A DNA stretch of 64,000 nt from Kineococcus rhizosphaerae. GTDB taxonomy: Bacteria > Actinomycetota > Actinomycetes > Actinomycetales > Kineococcaceae. The stretch covers positions 1-64,000 of the forward strand of contig NZ_PVZF01000010.1 in assembly GCF_003002055.1 (NCBI RefSeq), read 5' to 3'. Positions 45,519 through 53,676 of this stretch are shown piece after piece (within the stretch, counting starts at the first letter, position 1; the number at the start of each line of letters is the position of its first letter). The notes beneath the pieces are model-generated. The model worked only from the letters and a program-made list of their open reading frames with translations. It did not search any database and had not been told where the DNA came from. A program made the position numbers and the translations under genes.

Positions 45519-45784
45519 CGGAACGCAAGAGGAGCAACGCAGGGCGGGATGAAGTAATCCTGCATGATCTTGCGGACATCGACATGAGCGCGACGTCCGT
45601 GACCGTGACGTCGAGGCGAGTGCTGGCGAGCCGATGACGGCTCCGCCGATGCTGCTCGCCCGGCCGTACCTGTCCACCGGTGACGCCGGGCCCTGCATCA
45701 CCGCGTGCGCGTCGACCCGTGAGGGGGTCTGCGCTGCGCGTTGGTCGGCCGAGGGCAGCGGGGCGGGATGCTCCGAGGGCCGAG

Positions 45785-45832
45785 AAGTGTCACCACCACG
45801 ACCGTCGGAAGTGTCACCGATGTCCTGATGCA
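45785..45832 (-). repeat. Right IS-end-like sequence
   Basis: Two AAGTGTCACC motifs start at 45785 and 45809; the outer one continues CGATGTCCTGATGCA to 45832. On the minus strand this reads TGCATCAGGACATCGGTGACA, matching the left end at 40556-40576 with one difference. Confidence 0.65.
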
Positions 45833-45903
45833 GAACTGCCACCGACGTCGTGGGACACGGCACCCGGTTGCGCGACGACGTCCGCACCGACTTGGGTGGT
45901 CCG

Positions 45904-46482
45904 ATGAGACGCCTCGTGTACTACGTCGGCACCACCCTCGACGGCTACGTCGCGGGACCGGGCGGGGAGTTCGACTTCTTCGGCCAGGGCGAGGGCGCGG
46001 ACCTGGCCGAGTACCAGGCGTGGACGGCCTCGCACTACCCCGAGACCGTCCCGACGGCCTTCCGGGGGCTCCTCGGGATCGACGCGCCGAACCAGCGGTT
46101 CGACACCGTCGTCATGGGCCTGGCGACGTACCGGGTGGGCCTGCCCGCGACGCCCAGCCCCTACTCCCACCTGGCCCAGCACGTCGTCTCCCGCACCCTG
46201 CCCGAGGCTCCGCACCCCGAGGTGCGGCTGTCGCGCGACCCCGTCGCGCTCGTGCGCGCCCTGAAGGCCGAACCCGGTCTGGACGTCTGGTTGTGCGGCG
46301 GCGGGACCCTCGCCGGTGCGCTGACCGGTGAGATCGACGAACTCGTCCTGAAGACCTACCCGGTGCTGGCCGGGGCCGGGATCCCCGTCGTGGCGGGCGG
46401 GTTCTCACCCACGGCGTTCCGCGTCCTGGAACGCGAGCAGTTCGCCAACGGGGTCGTCGTCAGCCGTCTCGAACGCGCCTGA
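45904..46482 (+). CDS. Dihydrofolate reductase-family protein (RibD C-terminal-like)
   Basis: A 192-residue protein of the DHFR/RibD-C family: RRLVYYVGTTLDGYVAGPGG at the N-terminus, DTVVMGLATYRVG in the middle and VWLCGGGTLAGALTGEIDELVLKTYPVLAG near the C-terminus, the usual NADPH-binding pattern. It is probably an NADPH-dependent reductase of unknown substrate; true folate DHFR is unlikely. It is the first gene after the IS-bounded segment. The ATG at 45904 fits family alignments; the upstream ribosome-binding site is weak. Confidence 0.88.
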   Translation: MRRLVYYVGTTLDGYVAGPGGEFDFFGQGEGADLAEYQAWTASHYPETVPTAFRGLLGIDAPNQRFDTVVMGLATYRVGLPATPSPYSHLAQHVVSRTLPEAPHPEVRLSRDPVALVRALKAEPGLDVWLCGGGTLAGALTGEIDELVLKTYPVLAGAGIPVVAGGFSPTAFRVLEREQFANGVVVSRLERA

Positions 46483-46498
46483 ACCCTACGATCGGGAC

Positions 46499-46978
46499 GT
46501 GACCCGCGACCGCGCCTGGCCCTGGTTCCTCCTGGCCGTGGGCGGTGCCGTCGGCACGAGCTGGCTGGCGGACGCGGCGGGGTGGCCGACGTGGGTGCGC
46601 GCGCTGCTGTTCGCGGCGTTCGTCGGGGTCGGGGGCGCGGTGGGCGGACGCCGGGTCCGGGCCCGGCTGCGGCGCGGTGAGCACGGCGACACCACCTTCG
46701 AGGCGGGGGTCCGGGCCCTGTCCCCCGGGACGGCGGGCCTGCGGACGTCGTGGCGCACGGCCGGGGCCGTCGTCACCGGCGACGGGACGCTGCACTGGCG
46801 CGGGCGGGAACTGCACCACGGCCGGCTGGAGGGGTCCGCGCCCCGGAGGGTCACGGGCCGCGAACTCCTGCACCTCGTCCCCGGCTGGCGGGTGCGGACG
46901 GTGACGTTCGACGGCGGCGTCCGCGTCGAGGTGGCGCTGGACCCGGTCTTCGCGAAGCGGTTGCAGTCGTGGCGGTGA
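46499..46978 (+). CDS. Hypothetical membrane-associated protein
   Basis: A 159-residue protein with two N-terminal hydrophobic segments (about 8-25 and 32-50) and a basic cytoplasmic domain (RTSWRTAGAVVTGDGTLHWRG ... WRVRTVTFDGGVRVEVALDP) that looks like a small beta domain. No family is assigned. TACGAT (46487-46492) 6 nt before the GTG suggests a leaderless start. It overlaps the next gene by 4 bp. Confidence 0.75.
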   Translation: MTRDRAWPWFLLAVGGAVGTSWLADAAGWPTWVRALLFAAFVGVGGAVGGRRVRARLRRGEHGDTTFEAGVRALSPGTAGLRTSWRTAGAVVTGDGTLHWRGRELHHGRLEGSAPRRVTGRELLHLVPGWRVRTVTFDGGVRVEVALDPVFAKRLQSWR

Positions 46979-47715
46979 ACCCCGCGGACCCGGGCGACGA
47001 TCTCACCCGCGGGGTCCACGAGGGTTTGTTCCGCGGGGCGGCCGTGGTGTTCTCAGGCCCGGACGGCCGCGTCCACCGGGCGTCGGCGGGAACCCCGGCG
47101 GACCACCTCGGCCCCCTCACCCGGGCCGTGGTCGCCACGCTGGCCCACGAGCTCGCGGCCGTCGGCGCCCTCGACCTCGACCGCCCCACCGACCGGGGTT
47201 TCACCGCGCGCCAGCTCCTGGACCACGCGTCGGGGCTGCCGGCGACCAGCGACGTGTGGCGCCGCGACGACCTGCGGCCCGCCCAGAAGCTGCGGCGCCT
47301 CCTGGACACGCCGCTGGTCGCCACGCCCGGCCGGGAGGTGCGCCCCTCCCCCCTGGGGTTCGTGGTGCTCGGGGACCTGCTGGAGGAGGCGACGGGACAA
47401 GGCCTGGACTCCCTGCTGGCCGACCTCGTGACCGGGCCGCTGCGGCTGACCGGTCCCGTCTTCGGCCCCGGGGACGACGAGGTCTCCCGCGCCCTGCGGC
47501 GCCCCGTCGGGCACACCGGGCTGCTCGGCCGCGCCGACGACGTGCACGCGATCGGCCGGGCGCTGCTCGACGGGACGCTGGCGGGCGGTCCGACGCCGCT
47601 GCTGCACCCGGCCCCCGGCGCGTGTCTGGCCCTCGTGACGGACGGGGCGACCGACGGCGAAGGGCTGACGCGGTTCTGGAACACCCTGGCGCGGCGGCTG
47701 ACCGGAACGCCATGA
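46975..47715 (+). CDS. Beta-lactamase-fold protein, probably catalytically inactive
   Basis: A 246-residue protein with the skeleton of class C beta-lactamase-like serine hydrolases: FTARQLLDHASGLPATSDVW, PSPLGFVVLGDLLEEATGQ and HTGLLGRADDVHAIGRALLDG. The catalytic SxxK, expected where the sequence reads GPLTRAVVATLAHEL, is absent, and the YxN motif is replaced (RPSPLGF). It is also shorter than the usual 330-400 residues. It lacks a signal peptide. It probably evolved to a binding or structural role. It overlaps the previous gene by 4 bp. Confidence 0.75.
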   Translation: MNPADPGDDLTRGVHEGLFRGAAVVFSGPDGRVHRASAGTPADHLGPLTRAVVATLAHELAAVGALDLDRPTDRGFTARQLLDHASGLPATSDVWRRDDLRPAQKLRRLLDTPLVATPGREVRPSPLGFVVLGDLLEEATGQGLDSLLADLVTGPLRLTGPVFGPGDDEVSRALRRPVGHTGLLGRADDVHAIGRALLDGTLAGGPTPLLHPAPGACLALVTDGATDGEGLTRFWNTLARRLTGTP

Positions 47716-47722
47716 TCGCGGC

Positions 47723-49120
47723 GTGGACCCCGAGACCCGTGACCTCGCCCTGTCGATCCGGCGCTTCCTCGACGACGTCGTGCACTCCGCGCAGGCCCAG
47801 GCCGACGAGGCCGGCCCGAAGATCGCCGACGTCGTCGGTGCCCACCTGGGCACCGGCGCGAACCAGCTGCCGGTGGTCCGCGAGGAGGTCCCCGACCACC
47901 AGTTCGTCGACCTCGACATCGCGCTGACGCTGCTGGGTGAGCGCGGCGGCGGCGAGGAGGTCGTCGGGGTCGGCGGCGGTGACCAGCGCGGCCACCACGG
48001 GTTCTCCGACTTCCTCGCCGGCCACTACGGGCACTTCGGCCTCGGCGCCGTGGACCGGGTGAACCTGCCGACGGGCCCGGACACGACGCGCCGCGCGGTG
48101 GGTTTCGGCGTCCGGCTGCTGCGCTGGGACGACCAGCCCGTCGCCGTCCTGCAGCGCACCGCGCAGCGGCACAGCGGCTACCCGACGGGCTTCGAGGTCG
48201 TCGCCGCGCAGGAGTCCCTCGTCCCCGCCTTCATCGCCGAGGTCCGCCGGCTCATGGTGGAGCGCAGCGTCCTGCGCGGGCAGGTGCTGTCGTTCTCCGG
48301 TTCCCCCTACGAGCCGCACAACGCCGGCATCACGTTCGTCCACCGCCCCGCGGTGACGGCCGACGACGTCGTGCTGCCGCCGGGGTCGCTGGAGCGCATC
48401 GCCCGGCACGTCGTCGGGGTGGGCACCCACTCGGCGCGCCTGCAGGGCTCGGGGCAGCACCTCAAGCGCGGGGTCCTGCTCTACGGCCCGCCCGGGACGG
48501 GCAAGACCCTCACGGTGCGGCACCTGGTGGCCCGCGCCGAGAACAGCACGGTGGTGCTGCTGGCCGGTCAGGCCCTGGCCCACGTCACGACGGCCGCGCA
48601 CCTGGCCCGCGCCATGCAGCCGGCGATCGTCGTCCTGGAGGACTGCGACCTCGTCGCCGAGGACCGGGGGTTCAACCCGGGCGAACGTCCCCTGCTGTTC
48701 CAGCTCCTGGACGCCATGGACGGTCTCGACGGGGACGCCGACGTCGCCTTCCTGCTGACCACGAACCGGGCGGACCTGCTCGAACGCGCCCTGGCCCAGC
48801 GCCCCGGTCGCGTCGACCTGGCCGTGGAGATCCCGTTGCCGGACCGCGACGCGCGGTTCGCGCTGTTCCAGCTCTACGCCCGCGGGCTGCCCGTCTCCCC
48901 GGAGGTGATCGCCGAGGCCGCCGACCGCACGGCGGGGGTGACGGCCAGCTTCGCCCGGGAACTGCTGCGCCGGGCCGTCCTCGTGGGCGCCGAGGCGGGC
49001 CACGACGTCACCGACGCCGACGTCCGCACGGCCCTGGACGAACTGCTCTCCGACGCCGAGCACCTGACCCGCAGCCTGCTGGGCTCTCAGCCCGCGACGG
49101 GTACCTCGTCACCCGCGTAG
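47723..49120 (+). CDS. AAA+ ATPase
   Basis: A 465-residue protein. An N-terminal domain of about 200 residues without recognised motifs precedes an AAA domain with Walker A GPPGTGKT (residues 255-262), Walker B VVLEDCDLVAEDRG (Glu-Asp order rather than Asp-Glu, a variant I recall from related actinobacterial AAA proteins), sensor 1 FLLTTNRADLLERAL and Arg finger region QRPGRVDLAVEI. The lid follows. CATGAT 6 nt before the GTG suggests a leaderless start. Its substrate is unknown. Its 3' end overlaps spoIIM-like on the opposite strand by 34 bp. Confidence 0.88.
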   Translation: MDPETRDLALSIRRFLDDVVHSAQAQADEAGPKIADVVGAHLGTGANQLPVVREEVPDHQFVDLDIALTLLGERGGGEEVVGVGGGDQRGHHGFSDFLAGHYGHFGLGAVDRVNLPTGPDTTRRAVGFGVRLLRWDDQPVAVLQRTAQRHSGYPTGFEVVAAQESLVPAFIAEVRRLMVERSVLRGQVLSFSGSPYEPHNAGITFVHRPAVTADDVVLPPGSLERIARHVVGVGTHSARLQGSGQHLKRGVLLYGPPGTGKTLTVRHLVARAENSTVVLLAGQALAHVTTAAHLARAMQPAIVVLEDCDLVAEDRGFNPGERPLLFQLLDAMDGLDGDADVAFLLTTNRADLLERALAQRPGRVDLAVEIPLPDRDARFALFQLYARGLPVSPEVIAEAADRTAGVTASFARELLRRAVLVGAEAGHDVTDADVRTALDELLSDAEHLTRSLLGSQPATGTSSPA

Positions 49121-50085
49121 CGTTCCTCCAGGTCGCCGGTCTCCCCCTGCCGCGCAGCGGGTCGGCCCAGGAACAGGCAGTAGGACCAGAACGCGACCTC
49201 GGCGAGCACCCCGATCCCGACGCGCGCCCACGTCGGCAACCCCGACGGCGTCACGAAACCCTCGATGAGCCCGGAGACGAACAGCACCCCGACCAGGCCG
49301 AGGGCGACGCCGACCATGGCGCGCCCCTCGGTCGCCAGCGCCTGCGAGCGCGTCCGCGCCCCCGGCGCGACCCACGCCCAGAACAGCTTCAGCCCCGCCC
49401 CGGCGGCCACGAACACGGCGGTCAGCTCGAGGATGCCGTGCGGCAGGATCAGCCCGAAGAACAGCTCCCCGCGGCCGTGGTCGATGAGCAGCCCGCCCTG
49501 CAGGCCGACGTTCACGGCGTTGACCGCCAGGGAGACCAGCACCGGCACGCCCGTGATGCCGAGGGCCACGCAGGTCGCCGCGACCCAGGCGTTGTTCGTC
49601 CACACCCGCCCCGCGAACTGCGCGTGGCTGTACTCGGAGTAGTACCCCTCGAAGTCGGAGTTCACGAGCTGGCGCACGTTCTCGTTCGACCCGAACAGGC
49701 TCGCCTGCACGGCGGGGTCCTGCACGACCCACAGGCCCGAGGCGACGGCCAGCACGAGCGTGAACGCGAAGGCGCCCGTCGTCCACCAGCGCAACCGCCA
49801 CAGGGCGGCGGGCAGGCCCCGGGTCGTGTAGTGCACGACCTGGCGCCACGCGGTGTACCGCGACCCCGTCAGCCGGGCGCGGGCCCGCACGAGCAGCGTC
49901 GAGAGCTGGTCCAGCAGCACCGGCTCGGACTGCGCCGAACGCAGCGCCGACAGGTGGGTCGCGGTGCGCTGGTAGAGGGCCACGAGCTCGTCGGCCTCGG
50001 CGCCGTCGAGGTCGCGGCGGGCCACGAGGGCGCGCAACCTCGCCCACTCGTGCTCGTGCACGGCCCGGAAGGCGTCGACGTCCAC
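49087..50085 (-). CDS. Stage II sporulation protein M-family membrane protein
   Basis: A 332-residue SpoIIM/DUF95 family protein. A helical N-terminal domain (AFRAVHEHEWARLRALVARR) precedes five or so membrane helices with the family blocks FGSNENVRQLVNSDFEGYYSEYSHAQFAGRVWTNN (about 140-175), GLQGGLLIDHGRGELFFGLILPHGILELTAVFVAAGAGL and a final FWSYCLFLG. In actinobacteria this family usually sits with an RDD protein beside the MoxR/DUF58 cluster; here it is 20 kb away from it. The start is set by TAGCCT 7 nt upstream. Confidence 0.9.
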   Translation of the reverse strand: MDVDAFRAVHEHEWARLRALVARRDLDGAEADELVALYQRTATHLSALRSAQSEPVLLDQLSTLLVRARARLTGSRYTAWRQVVHYTTRGLPAALWRLRWWTTGAFAFTLVLAVASGLWVVQDPAVQASLFGSNENVRQLVNSDFEGYYSEYSHAQFAGRVWTNNAWVAATCVALGITGVPVLVSLAVNAVNVGLQGGLLIDHGRGELFFGLILPHGILELTAVFVAAGAGLKLFWAWVAPGARTRSQALATEGRAMVGVALGLVGVLFVSGLIEGFVTPSGLPTWARVGIGVLAEVAFWSYCLFLGRPAARQGETGDLEERYAGDEVPVAG

Positions 50086-50091
50086 GCCCGC

Positions 50092-50102
50092 CAGGCTATC
50101 TT
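50092..50102. promoter_or_regulatory. Overlapping divergent -10 elements
   Basis: TATCTT (50097-50102, plus) lies 7 nt before the GlxA-type GTG at 50110. TAGCCT (50093-50098, minus) lies 7 nt before the SpoIIM GTG at 50085. The two hexamers share two base pairs, so both genes would be leaderless and their promoters mutually exclusive. Confidence 0.5.
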
Positions 50103-50109
50103 CCACAGG

Positions 50110-51045
50110 GTGCACAGGGTCGCGGTGCTGGTCCTCGACGGGGCGAAACCGCTCGACGTCGGGATCCCGGCGCAGGTGTTCTCCCACCGGCCCTCGATGC
50201 CGTACGAGCTGCGCGTGTGCGGGGCGGCGCCGGGCCGGGTCCGCGGCGGGGAGGGGTTGTCCTACCACGTGGACTCCGGGCTGGAGACGTTCACCTGGGC
50301 GCAGACCATCTTCATCCCCGGCTACCGCGAACCGGCCACCACCGCGCCGCCGGCGGCCGTCGTCGAGGCCCTGCTGGCCGCCCACGCGCGCGGGGCGCGG
50401 ATCGCCGCGATCTCCACGGGGGCGTTCGCGCTGGCCGCGACGGGGCTGCTCGACGGCCTGCGCGCCACGACGCACTGGCACTACACGCGCGTCCTGGCCG
50501 AGCGCCACCCCCGCGTCCGCGTCGACGAGAACGTCCTGTTCGTCGACTCCGGCGACGTCCTGACCTCGGCGGGGGCGGCCTCGGGCATCGACCTGTGCCT
50601 GCACCTGCTGCGCCGCGACCACGGCGTCGCCGCGGCCAACCACGTCGCCCGCCGCCTCGTCGCGGCCCCCTACCGCAGCGGGGGCCAGGCCCAGTACGTC
50701 CCGCGCAGCGTCCCCGAGGGCGTCGGCGAGGTGTTCGCGGCCACGCGCGAGTGGGCCCTGCACCACCTGGCCGGGCCGCTGACCCTGGACGCCCTCGCCC
50801 AGCACGCCAACGTCTCGGCGCGGACGTTCTCGCGGCGGTTCGTGGAGAACACCGGCTACACGCCCATGCAGTGGGTGCTGCGGGTGCGCGTCGACGCGGC
50901 GCGCGAACTGCTCGAACGCACCGACCTGCCCGTCGAGCAGGTCGCCGCCCGGGTGGGGCTGGGCACGGGGGCGAACCTGCGGCTGCACTTCGGCCGGATC
51001 CTCGGGACGTCGCCGACGGAGTACCGGCACACCTTCTCGGCGTGA
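50110..51045 (+). CDS. GlxA-type AraC-family transcriptional regulator
   Basis: A 311-residue regulator. The N-terminal DJ-1/PfpI-like domain (VAVLVLDGAKPLDVGIPAQVF, ISTGAFALAATGLLDG, HWHYTRVLAERHP) has Ser-Thr where active amidotransferases have Cys, so it is a sensor domain. The C-terminal AraC double HTH (LDALAQHANVSARTFSRRFVE, VEQVAARVGLGTGANLRLHF) binds DNA. It is divergent from SpoIIM by 24 bp. Its inducer is unknown. Confidence 0.92.
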   Translation: MHRVAVLVLDGAKPLDVGIPAQVFSHRPSMPYELRVCGAAPGRVRGGEGLSYHVDSGLETFTWAQTIFIPGYREPATTAPPAAVVEALLAAHARGARIAAISTGAFALAATGLLDGLRATTHWHYTRVLAERHPRVRVDENVLFVDSGDVLTSAGAASGIDLCLHLLRRDHGVAAANHVARRLVAAPYRSGGQAQYVPRSVPEGVGEVFAATREWALHHLAGPLTLDALAQHANVSARTFSRRFVENTGYTPMQWVLRVRVDAARELLERTDLPVEQVAARVGLGTGANLRLHFGRILGTSPTEYRHTFSA

Positions 51046-51158
51046 ACGGGGTGGGTCGCGGCGGGTCGGAGCGGTGGGGGGTGTCGGGCCGGCCCGACAC
51101 CGGGCTGTCGGGCTGGCAGGCTCGTGGCGTGGACGCCGCGGCCGACAGGATCGGGGAC

Positions 51159-52439
51159 GTGACCGAGAACCCGCCCCGTCCCCGCGTCCCGCTGCTGCGC
51201 AGGCTGGCCGACGACAGCGTCTTCGTCCTGTCGGGGTGGTCCCTGGGCCTCGCCGGGTTCGTGGTCGTCGTGACCGGGGTGTCCCTGGCCGCGGGCCTGC
51301 TCGTGGTGTGGGTGGGGGTCCCCGCCCTGGCCGGCGCGCTGCTGACCGCCCGCGGGCTCGCGCACGTGCAGCGCGCCCAGCTGCGCCACCGGCTGCACCG
51401 CGAGGCCCCGACCCCCCGCTACCTGCGGCCCGCGCCGGCCGCGGGCCGGGTGCGGCGCGCGCTGACCCCGCTGCGCGACCCGCAGTCCTGGTTCGACCTC
51501 GCCTGGGCGCTGCTGGCCTTCGTCACCGGGACGGTCGCCGTCGTGGTGGCGGTGTCGTGGGCGGCGCTGGCCCTGGGCGGGCTGACGTACTGGTTCTGGC
51601 AGCGGTGGCTGCCCGAGAGCGACGGGTCGCTGGTCGAGCTCCTGGGCTGGGGTTCGGGACGGCAGGCCGAGTCGCTGCTGAACCTCGGGATCGGCGTCGT
51701 GGCCGTGCTGCTGCTGCCGGGGGTGCTGCGGCTGTGCGCCGGGCTGCACGGCGGGGTCGCCGACGTGCTGCTGTGCAGCCGGGCCCGTCTGCAGGGCGAC
51801 GTGCAGCGCGTCGTGGACAGCCGGGAGGCCGCGCGCGACGCCGAGGCGGCCTCGCTGCGCCGCCTCGAGCGGGACCTGCACGACGGCCCGCAGCAGGGGA
51901 TGGTCCGTCTGGCGGTGGACATCAGCCGGGCCCGACGGCAGCTGGACGTGGACCCCGCACGGGCCGGGGAGATCCTCGACGAGGCCCTCGTGCGGGCCCG
52001 CAGCACCACCCAGGAGCTGCGCGCCCTCAGCCGCGGGATCGCCCCGCCGCTGCTCGTCGACCGCGGGCTCGCCGCCGCCGTCGGCGAACTGCTGCAGCGC
52101 AGCCCGATCCCGACGACGTCGACGCTGGGGATCCCCGAGGACCTGCCCCCGCACGTGGAGACCGCCGTGTACTTCGCGGTCGCGGAGGCGCTGACGAACG
52201 TGGCCAAGCACTCGGCCGCGAGCCGCACCGCGCTGGAGATCACCACCCGGGACGGCCACCTCGTCGCGACGGTCACCGACGACGGGATCGGCGGCGCGCA
52301 CATCGCCAAGGGCAGTGGCCTGGCCGGGTTGCAGCAGCGCCTGGCCGGTCTGGAGGGGGCGCTCACGGTGTCCTCCCCCGCCGGCGGCCCGACGGTCCTG
52401 GCCGCCTCGGTCCCCCTGCCCGGCGGGACCGGCGCGTGA
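51159..52439 (+). CDS. NarL-type sensor histidine kinase
   Basis: A 426-residue membrane kinase. Two pairs of hydrophobic segments lie at about residues 20-65 and 115-205. The HisKA_3 domain has the phospho-acceptor H241 in LERDLHDGPQQGMV. The HATPase domain has VAEALTNVAKHSAAS and VTDDGIGGAH. The next gene, coupled by GTGA, is its partner regulator. CAGGAT 7 nt before the GTG at 51159 supports this start; a GTG at 51129 is possible. The stimulus is unknown. Confidence 0.92.
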   Translation: MTENPPRPRVPLLRRLADDSVFVLSGWSLGLAGFVVVVTGVSLAAGLLVVWVGVPALAGALLTARGLAHVQRAQLRHRLHREAPTPRYLRPAPAAGRVRRALTPLRDPQSWFDLAWALLAFVTGTVAVVVAVSWAALALGGLTYWFWQRWLPESDGSLVELLGWGSGRQAESLLNLGIGVVAVLLLPGVLRLCAGLHGGVADVLLCSRARLQGDVQRVVDSREAARDAEAASLRRLERDLHDGPQQGMVRLAVDISRARRQLDVDPARAGEILDEALVRARSTTQELRALSRGIAPPLLVDRGLAAAVGELLQRSPIPTTSTLGIPEDLPPHVETAVYFAVAEALTNVAKHSAASRTALEITTRDGHLVATVTDDGIGGAHIAKGSGLAGLQQRLAGLEGALTVSSPAGGPTVLAASVPLPGGTGA

Positions 52440-53089
52440 GGGTCGTGCTGGCCGACGACTCGGTCCTGCTGCGCGAGGGCATCGCCCTGGTGCTCGCCGA
52501 CGCCGGCCACGAGGTCGTCGCGGCCGTCGGCGACGGGCCGTCGCTCGTGGAGGCCGTGCTGCGCGAACGGCCCGACGTCGCCCTCGTCGACGTGCGGATG
52601 CCGCCCTCGCACACCGACGAGGGACTGCGCGCGGCCGTGGAGGTCCGGCGCACCTGGCCCGCCGCGCCGGTCCTCGTGCTGTCGCAGTACGTCGAGCTGT
52701 CCTACGCCGACGAGCTCCTGGACTCCCAGCCGAACTCCCAGCAGACGGGGACGGGGTACCTGCTCAAGGACCGCGTCAGCGACCTCGCGGAGTTCCTCAC
52801 CGCGGTCGAGTCGGTCGCCGGCGGCGGCACCGTCCTGGACCCCCTGGTGGTGCGGCAGCTGATGGGCCGGCGGCGCGACCCGCTGGCCGGGCTGACCCCG
52901 CGCGAGCTGGAGGTGCTGGGGCTGATGGCGCAGGGCCGGTCCAACGCGGCCGTGGCCGCGGCGCTGGACGTCACCCTCGGGGGCGTCGAGAAGCACACGC
53001 AGCGGATCTTCGCCAAGCTCGGGCTGACCGACGACGAGACGACCCACCGGCGCGTGCAGGCGGTGGTCCGGTACCTGCGGGCGGTGTGA
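52436..53089 (+). CDS. LuxR-family response regulator, partner of the upstream kinase
   Basis: A 217-residue NarL-type regulator: DD (7-8), phospho-acceptor D52 (ALVDVRMPPSHTDEG), conserved K (YLLKDRV), LuxR HTH LTPRELEVLGLMAQGRSNAAV and VEKHTQRIFAKLGL. The receiver has an insert (LLDSQPNSQQTGTGYLLKD) as in a subgroup of actinobacterial regulators. It is coupled to the kinase gene and converges on arr with a 12-bp gap. Confidence 0.94.
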   Translation: MRVVLADDSVLLREGIALVLADAGHEVVAAVGDGPSLVEAVLRERPDVALVDVRMPPSHTDEGLRAAVEVRRTWPAAPVLVLSQYVELSYADELLDSQPNSQQTGTGYLLKDRVSDLAEFLTAVESVAGGGTVLDPLVVRQLMGRRRDPLAGLTPRELEVLGLMAQGRSNAAVAAALDVTLGGVEKHTQRIFAKLGLTDDETTHRRVQAVVRYLRAV

Positions 53090-53101
53090 GGGGGCCGGCC
53101 C

Positions 53102-53524
53102 TCAGTTGAGGATCTCGGCCCGCTCGTCGGCGAGCAGCGTGGACAGCCGGTCCCGCCAGGCCTGCAGCGCCTCGGGGCTCAGCCGCGTCCAGTCGTGGAC
53201 CTCGCCCACGACCCGCAAGGGGGCGGCGCTGCGGTAGGACCGGGTGGGGTTGCCGGGGAACTTCTTGTCCGTGACGTTCGGGTCGTCCTCCCAGGCCCCC
53301 GTCGGTTCCACGGCGTAGACGCGGGGTGCGGCACCGGCTCCCCGGAGCTCGGCGGCCAGCTCGGCGGCCAGCCCGGCGCCGTCGCGCTGGGCCGTGAAGT
53401 ACACGTGGTTCATCACGACCTCGGGGCGGTAGTTGGAGCGGCGACCCGGTGTGAGCAGGTCCCCGACCTCCAGGTCGGCGGTCGTCCCGTGGAAGAACGG
53501 TCCCTCGTCCAGCGCTGCATCCAC
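53102..53524 (-). CDS. arr: NAD+-rifampin ADP-ribosyltransferase
   Basis: A 140-residue Arr enzyme, which inactivates rifamycins by ADP-ribosylating the C23 hydroxyl with NAD+. It matches the family throughout: GPFFHGTTADLEVGDLLTPG, RSNYRPEVVMNHVYFTA, RVYAVEPTGAWEDDPNVTDK, KFPGNPTRSYRS, LRVVGEVHDWTRLSPEALQ and ADERAEILN. The conserved His, Tyr and Asp positions are present, so it should be active. The GTG at 53524 gives the normal length. It is a single gene without adjacent mobile elements, so it is probably an intrinsic chromosomal determinant as in mycobacteria. Confidence 0.96.
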   Translation of the reverse strand: MDAALDEGPFFHGTTADLEVGDLLTPGRRSNYRPEVVMNHVYFTAQRDGAGLAAELAAELRGAGAAPRVYAVEPTGAWEDDPNVTDKKFPGNPTRSYRSAAPLRVVGEVHDWTRLSPEALQAWRDRLSTLLADERAEILN

Positions 53525-53676
53525 GTGACCCAGGGTGACCGCTCGACGGCGCGAAGGCCAGCCCCCGGCCCGTCCGGGTGGTTGGATGGCCAGGCGTGCC
53601 GCCACGACGCCGGGACCCCGGACGGGGTCGTGACGCGGGCGGCGCAGGCCCCGGCGACCGGGGCGGAGGGAGGACG

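Larger units (their letters stand above)
40556..45832. mobile_element. 5.3-kb segment bounded by inverted IS-end-like sequences, no transposase
   Basis: The outer 22 bp at each end match in inverted orientation (TGCATCAGGACA(C/T)CGGTGACA at 40556-40576; its complement ending at 45832), with TG...CA termini and a second inner copy of the GGTGACA motif about 24-27 bp further in. This is the design of transposase-bound ends of IS481-like elements. Inside are a toxin-antitoxin pair, a xylanase, an XRE/membrane pair and repeats, visibly less G+C-rich than the flanks. No transposase or target duplication was found, so a non-autonomous element or two separate IS remnants remain possible. Confidence 0.55.

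Noticed and set aside
45634-45828. Small open reading frame near the right IS-like end
   Set aside because: No ribosome-binding site, no motif and overlap with the terminal repeat; the minus-strand frame here is likewise only IS-end sequence.
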